A stretch of DNA of 64,000 nt from Siphonodentalium dalli (taxonomy: Eukaryota; Mollusca; Scaphopoda; Gadilida; Siphonodentaliidae). The position numbers were made by a program, and so were the translations under genes. Positions 49,929 to 62,941 of the stretch are shown in pieces. The DNA lies in NCBI GenBank assembly GCA_032622095.1, contig CP136069.1, positions 199,053,239 to 199,117,238 on the forward strand, in the 5' to 3' direction. The notes beneath the pieces were generated by a model that was not told where the DNA came from, ran no database searches, and saw only the letters and a list, made by a program, of their open reading frames with translations. Positions within the stretch are counted from its first letter, which is position 1, and each line of letters starts with the position of its first letter.

Positions 49929-51196
49929 ACTTAACACTGCCATCATGTTCATAACGTGAGGAAATCATTCATAGAGTACAGTCCCTGCTACGATGGACTT
50001 AACACTGCCATCATGTTCTCAACATGTGAGGAAATCACTTATAGAGTTCATACCCCTGCTACGATGGACTTAACACTACCATCATGTTCATAACATGTGA
50101 GGAAATCACTCATAGAGTTCAGTCCCTGCTACGATGGACTTAACACTGCCATCATGTTCATAACATGTGAGGAAATCACTCATAGAGTTCAGTCCCCTAG
50201 CTGCTACGATGGACTTAACACTGCCATCATTTTCATAACATGAGTGGAAATCACTCATAGAGTTCAGTCCCTGCTACGATGGACTTAACACTGCCATCAT
50301 GTTCATAACATGTGAGGAAATCACTCATAGAGTTCAGTCCCTGCTACGATGGACTTAACACTGCTATCATGTTCATAACGTGAGGAAATCACTCATAGAG
50401 TTCAGTCCCCTGTTACGATGGACTTAACACTGCCATCATGTTCATAACGTGAGGAAATCACTCATAGAGTTCAGTCCCCTGTTACGATGGACTTAACACT
50501 GCCACCATGTTCATAACGTGAGGAAATCACTCATAGAGGTCAGTCCCCTGCTACGATGGACTTAACACTGCCATCATGTTCATAACGTGAGGAAATCACT
50601 CATAGATTTTAGTCCCCTGCTACGATGGACTTAACGCTGCCATCATGTTCATAACGTGAGGAAATCACTCATAGAGTTCAGTCCCCTGTTACGATGGACT
50701 TAACACTGCCATCATATGTTCATAATGTGAGGAAATCACTCATAAAGTTCAGTCCCCTCTTACGATGGACTTAACACTGCCATCATGTGTTCATAACGTG
50801 AGGAAATCACTCATAGAGTTCAGTCCCCAGCTACGATGGACTTAACACTGCCATCATATTCATAACGTGCGGAAATCACTCATAGAGTTCAGTTCCCTGT
50901 TGCGATGGACTTAACACTGCCATCATGTTCATAACGTGAGGAAATCACTCATAGAGTTCAGTCCCCTGCTACGATGGACTTAACACTGCCATCATGTTCA
51001 TAACGTGAGGAAATCACTCATAGAGTTCAGTCCCCTGCTACGATGGACTTAACACTGCCATCATGTGTTCATAACGTGAGGAAATCACTCATAGAGTTCA
51101 GTCCCCTTCTACGATGGACTTAACACTGCCATCATGTGTTCATAACGTGAGGAAATCACTCATAGAGTTCAGCCCCCTGCTACGATGGACTTAACA
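49929..51196 (+). repeat. 70-bp minisatellite, 18 copies (unit 5)
   Basis: Variant order is the same as in unit 4, with a 4-bp insertion giving cccctagctgctacg near 50200. Confidence 0.95.
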
Positions 51197-52253
51197 ATGG
51201 CGCTCAATGGGTGTGCATCACCGACTTCAACTGTAGAACTTCAATCTGTTTCTAGGTTTCCCATGGCAGTTGAGGCCTATTCAGACTGAGTGTGAATTCG
51301 GTGATGCTATCCCGCCTTGTGGAATAGTGTCATTAAATTCACATTTTGGTGACCTCATTATGCAAATGTTAGACACACTAAATTCAGGCTTTGCTGTTTC
51401 ATATTATTTTCTTAACCACCACTTATCCAGGTGAAGAAAAATTGGGGGGTATATTGGACTGAGTTTGTCTTCTGCCTGTCAGGCGGTCCTTCTATACGCC
51501 TGTTGTGATGTCTATAAATCCGTCTATCAACAATTGTTTTCTTCTCCATATTAAAGACCGAATGTGTTCATATGTTTTGGTGTGCATGTTCCCTAGGTGA
51601 CTTACAATCAGATTTGTTCAAATAAGTTCACCAGATCAAATAGGTCATAAGCCAGGGCCATAACTCTTTCCCTCCATAGTAATTCTTAAAACAATATCTT
51701 CTCAAGAACAATTGGGCCTATACAGCTTATATTTGGCATGGAGGAGCCTTGGGTGACCGGGGTTCAGGTTTGTTCAAATGGGGTAATTTTTAGGAAATGA
51801 GGCCCCCAGAGGGTGAATTCGGTGATGCTAGCCCACCCTGCGGAATAGTGTCATTAAATTCACCATTTGGGGATCTCATTCTGCAAAGGTCAGACACACT
51901 AAATATATATAAAAGAATCAATGGACAAGAGAAAAAATTATTTGAAATAACTAATATTCATCAATAGCTTTTTACAAAATATGGCAACAGACTATTTTTA
52001 AGCTTATTCAACACGTAATACCAAGTCATCAACTTTCAAGTCATCAACTTTTCAATTTTCCATCACTATTATTAAATATCAGTAATTCGATCCGAAACCA
52101 TACAACTACTTTCATAATTATCTCAATTCAGAGATATCACATGTACTTGTGGCTACATATACATGTTATAGATGTATTAGTCATTTATGATAAAATAATT
52201 ATTCGTTTTTGTTTTTGTTTGATTACCTGTCATTAGTCGACAGTTTTATTATA

Positions 52254-52755
52254 TCTCATATATATTTTGAAGACCTCTGTTTGTTTGTCTGTCTGTCTGT
52301 CTGTCATTTATACAAATCTACGATTCTCGATCGATCGGGACGAAACTTGGTACGTGTGTGTAGTTTGACCAGGCGGTCGTCGTTGTCGTATTGGCGAGCC
52401 CGTGCGGCGCCCGCTTCGCGCATGCGCAGACGAGTTCTCGGAAACGGGTGGAGCTATCGACTTCAAATTTGCTATATGAATGCATCTTGACCCGGATACG
52501 AATTTTATCGGGTCGCCGAGCCCGTGCGACGCCAGCTTCGCACATGCGCAGACGAGATCTCGGAAACGGGTGGAGCTATCGACTTGAAATTTGGTATGTG
52601 AATGTATCTTGCCCCGGATACGAATTTTATCGGGTCGCCGAGTCCGTGCGACGCCAACTTCGCGCATGCGCAGACCAGATCTCGGAAACGGGTAGAGCTA
52701 TCGACTTGAAATTTGGTTTTTTAATAGCCCGGACAACGTCGGGCTCATCGGCTAG
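52254..52755 (+). mobile_element. Helitron A, 502 bp (unit 5)
   Basis: Same element and flanks as in unit 4. Confidence 0.85.
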
Positions 52756-53940
52756 TTGTTATATATTTGGATACACGACGATTATTATATTGTTATATCC
52801 AATAAAATAATTGAATTGAGAATTGAAATACAGGCTTGGCTGTTCCAATATTATTTTCTTAACCACCACTTATCCAGGTGAAATCATACCCTGATTTTTC
52901 AAAGAAAAATTGGGGGGTATATTGGATATTGGGGGGTATATTGATATTACTAGATGAATGGATATCATAGATGGGGATTTCACATTTGTTCTAATATGGC
53001 CAGATATAAGAGAATTAAATCTTCTCTATGTTGTTTGGTACTGGTATAATAATAATATTGATCTCTATGCAGCCTGGGTTGGGGCAATATTTGAGGCAAT
53101 GGGGAGGGAGTGTAGAGGGGGTGGAGTTTTGACCCCCTACTTTAATCAAAATTTAAACAGTTATAAATTTCATGCCTGATACAACATTAGTTGTACATGT
53201 AGATTGGATGTTCACACCAAAAATAGGTTAGAATTGTTCTCATAGTTTATTTTCTTCCCAACATGTATGTTTTTAAATCAGCAGTCCATATGTTCCTACT
53301 TCGGGTTAAACTGTTGGACAGAATTGGCCTCAAATTTAAACTTTATGGGGGTGTCAGGTTGGCAATTTTCAAACGTTTGAGATCTTGAAGTACTGGTACC
53401 AGTTGTAAAGTTCAACCTAAGAGGGATGTGCAAAAGGATTTTCGTGAACTTAGTACTGTGGTATGGTTGTCTTCTTTAAAAGGTAAGAGGTTTGGAGATT
53501 TGTCAGTGGTGCGCAATTAGAAAGTTCAAGGCGAGGAGCCTTGTTCATCTGAGAACATCCAGCTATGTCCATGTTTAGAACTACTTGTCTTAAGTGATTT
53601 TGTCGAGTATTGACTGTTGTAACTTGTAGTCTTCAGAGTCCCAGTCTTTACAGTCTGGTAGGCGACCCACAGTCATTGACTGTCTTGTAAGCAACTTAGA
53701 AAAAAAAGACTACCAAAGATACCTTTATTTGCGAGCTACTATTCGACGAAACTTCCGCCCACAACCGCTTCGTAACTAGGCCACGAATTCGGGGTAGAAA
53801 CGTGACGTCATAAACGAATGGTACGTTACGTTGAGTTAGTTTTCTATATGACATTATTAATATTCTTTCTATATACTGCTTCGACTAAATTGGACTCGCT
53901 AAAGTAATAGAACACAGACCTAGACTAGTAGTATATAGTT

Positions 53941-56900
53941 ATGGATTCAATTAGTTCTAGAAGGTAAGCTCAAATTATATTTATATTTAATTTAATTAGA
54001 ATGAAAGATGAATTATTTATTCGCGATTGTAATACGATGTAAATTTCGCGATTATATATAGCGCGCGATAACTATATATAACGAAATTAAGAAATTTTGG
54101 GTGTTTCGAGGGAGAACTCATCGTTTATTGCGCATCCCTTTATCACAAAGGCTGGAGTGCTCACAACTGGACTGAGCATGTCTCGTTAATGATGAATTAA
54201 TGGGATATCTATGTTATCAAACGAATATGTTAATTTCAGTAGCGGAAGACACAATTTGGAAATGGACTTCGAACTAAAGAAGATCGCAAATTCCGCAGCA
54301 TTCGGTTCGGGTGATGATGTAATGGAGACCTGGACTCATCTGACTGCATTCAGCTCGTGTGGCGATGTAATGGAGGCCTGGACACCCCTGACTGCGATGA
54401 TGGAATGTGATGGTGAGTATATTAAGGGGGGGTGGGTCAAGTGGCCAATTTTAATGGGGATTTCCATGCAAATGTTATATGCGAATCAGTTGTCGGGGAA
54501 CGAAAGCAGCCATACCGGTATAAACAGGCGTCACGAACATTCAACTGGCATTTATTTTTTCCACTCGTTTTCAATTCCACATATCTGCATAGACTCCAGC
54601 CAACAATTAATTTCAATTAATTATACTTCTTTATGTTTAAACATATTTTTATCGTAATATAATATTACAAGAGGGATCGGGGCACAAGTTTTGAAAACTT
54701 ACCTTTCTTTACTGGCGATATACACTGAGATCGCGCTATTTGCACAAATGAGTATAGTGTTTATTTTTTCATCCTCTCAGATATATCTGTCTCCATTCCG
54801 GATAACTGTCTGGTGGAAGCTGTTGATAACGTGTGTCAATCTGCACCAAACTACGGATGGCTGTTTGGAAACAGAGGTAAGCTTGTTACCAGGCCCCAGG
54901 GGGTGAATTTAGTGACGCAACATGCTCAGACCTTTGAAAGTATCTTTATTATCAAATTAACTAGATTTTTAGTTCCTTTACAAACTTTACAAAAAAAGTT
55001 CATTTTTCATTTTTAGTTTAGTTCTCTATATCCCCAGATTGGCAGACGACATAATAATAGAGGTGTCCAATGAGCACGTCACCATCTGTGAACTTAAATT
55101 TGAGTCTATATATGTCTCCCATAGCAAATGAGGCCATGTAGAATGAGGTCCATACACATATGGGCAATTTAGTGATGTTAGCCCGCTGTCTCCCACTGGG
55201 AATCATTCTGCACATGACCAGCACCATATTTTGACTGTTGCCTCACTAAATCGCTCCATGTATGTCTTATTCGATGATAACTGTGCAAGGCCTACTGAAT
55301 TTAAATAAAATCTCTATGCAATGTAGAAAATGTAGAAAAACAATATTGTTCCCGTCTTATGTTTAGGTCATATTATATGTATTACTAGCAGGGTTACCCG
55401 GCGTTGCCCAGGTTAATGTATGCTGTGGATATTTGTTGGGAATAGAGAATGCTCTTGCTTAAATTGTTATACGTTTTCTCATAAATTGTATATTCAAATA
55501 GCATCACAAAACATGATTATTACAGTCATGGAATATAAGTAGTGGTCACCTTGTCAATTGTCATTCTGTTTATCGCGATTAATCTGTTCCACCAATAATG
55601 AAGTATTTATTTATTTACAACTGCGTATACATTAGACATTATAATATGATACATGAACATCATATACACATTAGTTCGATAAAAGATGATAATTGGGTTT
55701 TACATATTGAGATGTATCAATCAATCTAGTGGGTTGGACTAAGATCTCGAGGACACGTGGCTATCATATATCCATGAAGATACAGATGTTTCAAAGAAAT
55801 TTCCAGGTGCTCCTCTGTTCATGGTGCTATATATTGGCTAAATATTCTTAGTTTAAACGAAATGTTGCTGCGCACATATATCAGCTACATGTGCTAGGCA
55901 CAGAGCGAGATTTTGAGTTGTTTATGTCAGTCGATGAGTCTGTTCTAAAACCCTTGTCATATGTCAGTATTGGTAGAATCCTGAAAAGTCTTGTGCTACT
56001 AACTGAATTTTCTTGTATATCAGAAGAAACTATATTTGACTGCACACTGTGACCACTATTTTTGAACAGGCCTTCCATATCTCTTGACAAATTGTAACTT
56101 TTTGTGGAAACTGTATTGAATGGAACAGACTAAATTTTGTTATTATATCTATGCAATCCTCTGACGGTTCGAGGTCTCTCAGTTTGCACGAATATATATA
56201 TATCTCTTCAATAGAATGATAAATATACGTTTAATGCTTCTTCTAGTTATCTCTTTTTGCTAGATCATTGTGTGAATGCTTTGATTGCCATTCCCATATA
56301 AATATGACTGTTAAGAAGATATAATTGTTCAAGTGACTTATGTGGGTCACCATATGTCGGGATTATGAAATGTGAACGCCCAACTACTTAAAATGATATG
56401 GAGATGGCCTGGTGACTGTATATAACTTATATGCGGATATCGGCGAATAGCAATCTTATCAATGATAGTGCATATCCGCTCGCCATCCGTGACGCAAACG
56501 ACACCAAATGTGATTTAATTCATGGTATATCATTAGAGAAAAACGTGTATGAATTTTGGGGAATTTGGTTTATTTAATCAATTGTTGATGCAACGCTGAC
56601 TCGAACAACGCCATATTGCGAAGGTGATTATGTATTCGTTTGGTGGAAATCAGCGACAAAACTATTTCACCATATTTTTTAAATATCCTCACCCACCAAC
56701 AGCGTCATTTTAGAAAATTTTAACCCGCACCATTATCTTCCTTGTAAAAAGCTACCCCTCTTAGAACGCCTTGGTACCATCTCGATTGTACCGTGTGAAG
56801 TTATATATAGAACGCACACAGACAGACAAAAAGACAGACAGACAGCACGATTTTATTTCTTGTATCATTTGAGAAGAACGTGTCTGAATTTGATGGTAAT

Positions 56901-58438
56901 TGGTACTAAAAACATTTTGTATCAGTTTTGGTGACCCTCCCGTCCCTATTTCGGACTCAAGCTGCACACACTAAGACTCATTAGAGATTAGAGATGGATA
57001 TATATGAAATTGGTGAACATTGGCGAGTATACAAATTCGTATCAAATTTAAGGTCCCGATATCTCTCACCCATATGGCACCAATTTGGTGTATCTAAACC
57101 ACACGATAAGATTCCTCGTATCACGGAGAAGAATATGTATCAATCTGGTGGAAATCGGCACTAAACATATCGATATAATTTTTTGTGTCCCTCTCATCTC
57201 TATACACCACTGACTCGAATGGCCCCACTTGTCCCTATTTCGGACTCAAGCTGCACACACTAAGACTCATTAGAGATTAGAGATGGATATATATGAAATT
57301 GGTGAACATTGGCGAGTATACAAATTCGTATCAAATTTAAGGTCCCGATATCTCTCACCCATATGGCACCAATTTGATGTATCTAAACCACACGATAAGA
57401 TTCCTCGTATCACGGAGAAGAATATGTATCAATCTGGTGGAAATCGGCACTAAACATATCGATATAATTTTTTGTGTCCCTCTCATCTCTATACACCACT
57501 GACTCGAATGGCCCACTTGTGACATCCTTAAACCACACGATTACACTCCTGATATCATGGAGATGATTGTTTATAAGTTTGATGATAATCGGCGACTAAA
57601 CAAATTTTTTATCAAATTTGGTGCCAATCCCTCCCCTCTCCATCTCTCACAGCACCACTATGGCGTTTTTAAATCACGATTAGATTCCTCGTATCATGGA
57701 TAAGAACGTGTATCAATTTGGTGGAAATTGGCGCTAAAAACATTGTGCATCAATTTTGGTGCCCCTGTCCCTTTCAATGCAATCCTGACTCGAATGAGGC
57801 CACATTTGACAGATAAAAGCCACACCATCAGACTCCTCATACCATGGAGATGATCTTGTATAAGTGTGGTGGCAATATCGGCGACTTATTATCAAATTTA
57901 GTCCCCACCTCCTCCCAATCTCTCATCCAAAAACAACAATTTGGCGTTGTTAAATCGCACAATTAGATTCCTTGTATCATGAAGAAGAATATATATCAAT
58001 TTGGTGGAAATCGGCGCTAAAATTAGTTTTATCAATTTTGGTGCCCCTCTCCCCTTCCGTTCATCCCTGACTCAAACGACGCCACTTTTGACATATTTAA
58101 ACCACACCGTGGATGATTATATGTAAGTTTCGTGGCAATCGGCGACAGAAAAAAATCTGTCCCCCCCCCCCCTTCCGTGCACCCCTGACGCGAACGGCGC
58201 GACGTTTGCATATTTAAACCACGCCATTAGATTCCTCATATTATGGGGATGATTATATATAAGTTTGGTGGCAATCGGCGACAAATTTTTTTTCTGCCCC
58301 TCCCCCTTTTCTGCCCCTGACAACAACGGCGTCACTTTATAAAATTCTAACCCCGACCATTATCTTTCTCGTGAAAAGCTACTCCTAGTAGACCCCTTTG
58401 GCATCATCTAGATGGTCCCCTGTGAATTTCTATAGAAC

Positions 58439-58481
<43 letters not shown>

Positions 58482-59430
58482 TTCGCAAATATAGATATAG
58501 ATATATGTGATGTGGTGTGTAAGATACCATGCACGTAAAGCTCACATTACACCAATATAATATTGTTCACGCTATATTGGCTTCCGGTTTCCAGATTAAT
58601 AGTGTGGTCGTGGGAGAGTTGAACCCAGAAGAAATTGGATACAAATTGGTGTCATTCGGATCGACGCGAAACAACACCAGGAACAAAATATCCATATTAT
58701 AAGTTCAAGATGCCCGCAATGACTTACAAGTCATCAAAAACTGTGCACCATAATACCTCAAACATAACATATATGCATATGTACAACCGAGGCATCTCAG
58801 GTCCGATGACTTAATGCTCTTATATACCGTACCCTAAGGTTGATAGTAGTTTCAGTGACATGTCGTATATTCCATAGCCGGACCGACTCTCTGGAATGAT
58901 CACCCACAGCCGCCCTGGATATGATGAATTCAAATGTCTTTTGAAAACTCTTCTGAACACTTGGGCGTGGAACTTTACTGAACTAGCTATTAATGCGGGC
59001 TACATAATGATCCCTTGTTTAAACTTGAAATTTGTGAATTTATTTTAATGTTGTGCCTTGAAACCTCGGTGATATGTGCGCAAAACAAGAAATGTGTCAT
59101 ATGATATAATGTCTAATCTATACATTTAATAGGAGATAATCTATATAGAGACGTCGTTTGTTGCCCCTATGTGTTGTTGTTGTTGTTTTATTCTATATTT
59201 TGTTCTCTAGTTGTTGTTTTTTCTTACCTTCCTTATTTTTCTTCCTTTCTTTCATTTGCGCATACAATTTCAATGATGGATATTTCTCTTTTTCAGACGA
59301 GACAAATAACGAAATCATCGTGGGAGGTAATGACCTAATCATTCCCAGAAAAATCAATAAATGCAGAAGAATTGCCCGGGCAGTTAGAAGAAGTTTCGGA
59401 TGCATCAGGAGAGATTACACATTACAGTAA
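53941..59430 (+). CDS. Unknown four-exon gene, copy 5 (3.1-kb Helitron in intron 3)
   Basis: Exons 53941-53963, 54240-54412, 54781-54876 and 59297-59430. The protein is identical to copy 1. It carries the same intron 3 insertion as copy 4, at 55385-58501. The intron 2 G run is 7 long. Confidence 0.7.
55385..58501 (-). mobile_element. Helitron B, non-autonomous, 3.1 kb, in intron 3 (unit 5)
   Basis: Same insertion at the same site as in unit 4, differing by a few bases (for example the C run near 58161 and the GACA repeat number at its 5' end). The two are therefore copies of one insertion event, duplicated along with the unit. Confidence 0.85.
58822..58964 (+). pseudogene. Non-LTR RT fragment (unit 5)
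   Basis: Same dead fragment as in unit 4. Confidence 0.6.
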
Positions 59431-59482
59431 AACATAATTGATGATATAAATACTAATTTATGCCTTGGGTGAAGTGGTGGGA

Positions 59483-59593
59483 ACGATTTTCCAGAGGTTG
59501 TGTCTTTTGAACAACACACAGGACCATTAACCAAGGCCGCATGTAAATAGTCCTACTTGCTGTTCATAATACACCATCGAGGGAAAATAGCGC
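59483..59593. repeat. Palindromic repeat copy a (unit 5)
   Basis: Same as 7389-7499, with ccattaacc for ccattgacc. Confidence 0.6.
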
Positions 59594-59799
59594 TCGCTAT
59601 ATTGCACCCAAGGCTGTCAATGTGTGTCAGTGAGTACGGATTGAAACACAAAAGTACTGACATTCAATATATGACAAATTCTTACACATCTTACTAATAT
59701 TTGGCCAAATACATATCCATTTCTTTATGATTGCATTGGCTACACAGATGCGTGTCTTTAACAGTTTCATAACGGGAGTAGCATTAAAGACCATGTGTC

Positions 59800-59862
59800 A
59801 GTGCATTATCTTATATATGCGAGTCTCCCATAAGGACCCTCGCATATATAAGAGAATGCACT
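59800..59862. repeat. Palindrome H1 (unit 5)
   Basis: Identical arms to 7706-7768. Confidence 0.85.
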
Positions 59863-60410
59863 TGCTTGCAAGGTCAATGTAAATATTGTGAGGCCACTGT
59901 ATTTTAAGAGAATGCATTAATTGGCACAGGGTTTTCGCAAAATTTCAGGAAGCTCCTGCCATGGAAGGGTTATCATCTTATCTGTGCATGATCGTCCATC
60001 CGGGTATCGAACTGGGGTCTTGGATCAATAGATGGATCATCTGGGGACGGTGGTCGCTGTTTGTCCCTGGGTCAGCCCATGGATGTGTCGGAGCACTGGT
60101 CGAGTGCATACGAATGACAGCTATCGTCCAACGGTTGGCCCAGTGGGCGGCCAAGATTGCTGTCTTAGGGTGCATCGGGTGGAGATCGAAGGGTGGGCGC
60201 TCTACTCGGAGTGAAATCACATTTTTACTCGGCTCGAATTATTGTAAACAGTACGATCCATATACACATCAGAAAGACTTCTAATTAACTGTTCAACGCA
60301 TATGTACGCTGGCACTATGGCAGACCACTTATTAATATTAGTGTTCAATGCAAAATGTTTAGTTCGTGTCTTTGGAAGATTGTGTGATTGCTCAGTTATT
60401 GTTTGTCAAT

Positions 60411-61556
60411 ATCATACGGCGTAATCTGAGAATTCATTGTGAGCACGGAGGATTCGATGTGATGCCAATGAGGGTTCTATAGCGTTTTTGGTTGTTTTGT
60501 TTTGCCTTTTGAGTAAAGTAGCGAGAACTCTTTTCCCGAGGTTGTGTCTTTTGAACAGCATGCAGGACTATTGACCAAGGCCGCAGGTAAATAGTTCTGC
60601 TTGCTAATCAGAATACACCATCGAGGGGGAAATATGGCTGGGTATTGCACACCAATGTGCATTTTTTGGTTATTAGTGGTAACTCATACAAAGAGGTTCA
60701 CTGCTTGATAGTAAACATGTAATTGCTAACATTTGGTCATTTTCCCGGTGGGGAGACCCTTCTCGCACACCTATAGACCGTCGAATAGGTGTGGATGGCA
60801 CTGGGTATATATAATGCATATTCACTAGCCAGGTACTGCCAACAACAAAAATCAGTGCACTTGATAAATAGCTTTAAACACAAATATCAACGCGGAGGTG
60901 TTGTGATTATCAATATACAGACATCACAACACATATACCACGGATGCATGGCACTGTGGCCCATTTACGTCTCATGACGGGCACAGTTGCGAAAATTATT
61001 TTCAGGATGTCATGTCTTTTGAATATCATGCAGGACTATTTACCAAAGCCGCAGGTAAATAGTCCGGCTTGTTGTTCAGAAGACATCATCGAGGGGGAAC
61101 ACTATTGAACACTATTGAACACCAATTAAGGCAGTCAATACGTGTTGTATTGACACAATTCTCCCCAGGCAGCCGAGGGATACATACATCATAGTGCAAG
61201 TAAATACGCACATGTCTTAGACAATGCAAAACTGTGACGATTTAGTTGCAATAACCGAGCATTTTATCAAATGCACTTATTTTTTCGTTGAGAGTACAAA
61301 GCTAGTGAACAGGATATCAATATACCCAGTGCCATATGTATGGCTTATACATATGTGAGAAGGGTCTCCCCACTGGGCAAACGACCAAATGTTATCATTT
61401 ACATGTTTAATATCAAGCAATGAACCTCTTTGTATATATGAGATACAAAACAAACAAAAAAAATCCACAAAACACGCTCAAACACTCGTTGGCACCACAT
61501 CGAATCTTCCGTGCTCCCAACGAATCCTCGGATCGATTACGCAATGTGAACATGAT
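60411..61556. mobile_element. Foldback element (unit 5)
   Basis: Same structure as in unit 4. Confidence 0.7.
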
Positions 61557-61797
61557 TTAGTTTGAACTTGTGTATATAATTTATTGTGATTTTTCTACAT
61601 AAATGAGTTATTTCTTGTGTATATAATTCTATTATAGTAGTCTATAATAAATCAATTATTTCCTCTGACTTTATCATTACTTTTCTATTTATCCTTTGTA
61701 TACTCATTGACGAGTAGATTCCTTAGGAAATGTTTCAGATAATATGTGACCCGCCATATCAAATCCAGTCGGAAGTCGGGATTTTTTTTACCCTGTG

Positions 61798-61864
61798 CCA
61801 ATGCATTCTCTTATATATGCGAGTCGACCATAGGTCGCCTCGCATATATAAGAGAATGCATTGG
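61798..61864. repeat. Palindrome H2 (unit 5)
   Basis: Identical to 9705-9771. Confidence 0.95.
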
Positions 61865-62095
61865 CTTAACAATTTTTTATCATGTTTTTAAATAAATGTT
61901 TCTTACAATTTTGAGGACATAAAATAAAAAAAAACATCCATTACCCCGCAGGGAGCCCCACATATATATAGAAGCACATAGAAGAGTGTCGTCTGCTCAT
62001 GTTTGTCTGGGGCTCTGTATGGGTGAAATTATAAATTTGTTAAAGAATACAAGAACAAATTATTAAAATTGTTGCTTTTCAAGTTTAGGCGTGAA

Positions 62096-62418
62096 TGACG
62101 TCATTAATTTTTACAATACCATGAAACAGCATTTCGACGCAATGAAAATCCGGACAAGAAAAATGGGTTAAAAATCACGTGACTTCCGCTTCGCTTTCGC
62201 ATAGAATCATGGGAACAATAATATCCCAAAAAGAAACGGTGACACAGAATCGGAAGTGGACCAACGGGATGGTTATAAAATTAACAACTTTAGTTTTTCA
62301 GAACAATTCCTATGTGATTTTGGCCTATAGATTAGTTTCGTTTGACCAATTTCGTTGGTTAGCTGAATAAAATCAGCGAAGACGTCATGACATGGTCCAT
62401 GACGTCATTTGCGTCATT
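62096..62418. promoter_or_regulatory. CRE / E-box / ETS cluster (unit 5)
   Basis: All motifs retained. The downstream ORF is truncated. Confidence 0.35.
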
Positions 62419-62818
62419 TGGTGTTGTGGGCTAGAATCCAGAAAAAATTGGTCTCCGCAGGAAACACTGATTTCACATCAGTATACTAGACTTGGTTGCA
62501 TTTATAACCGTTTTCGCAAAAGATATATGCGAAAATAGCACAAGCAAACGTGCCTGCTTCAGAATCAAATTACCACAGTTGAATAGCCAAGGATGTACCC
62601 TTTCCAACAATGTATAGCACGACATCGTGTGTTGCGCCGATGTTTACTTATGGTGTTTTGTAATAACGATCCCGCCTTAGCTGCGTGTAATTTTCCTCCG
62701 GACAAATTGCTTAGCGAAAAATCCCCCTAATAGGCGGACAACATATTCAATAAGTTCCCGTCTCGCAACGATTTGGCCTCACAGACATATCAGCGGCTTA
62801 TCAATTCCTTCGAGATAA

Positions 62819-62941
62819 ATGATTGAACCAATCTACCCTAACAAGGGGGATTTTTTCACGGTTGTATATCGCGCGAATAGTCATGGCTGGCTGCCAGGTA
62901 TTCACACTCAACATCGGAACCTTGACCTTGACCTCTGTTGA
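62819..62941 (+). pseudogene. Truncated form of the 68-codon ORF (unit 5/6 junction)
   Basis: Identical truncation to 48517-48639. Confidence 0.3.

Larger units (their letters stand above)
48619..62920 (+). repeat. Tandem array unit 5 (14.3 kb)
   Basis: Same subtype as unit 4, with the 3.1-kb insertion (55385-58501) and the identical shortened junction at both ends. It also shares small substitutions with unit 4, such as a T-to-G change giving ttaccttcc just upstream of exon 4. Private differences include a 4-bp insertion in the minisatellite near 50200 and a GT tract two bases shorter. Confidence 0.95.
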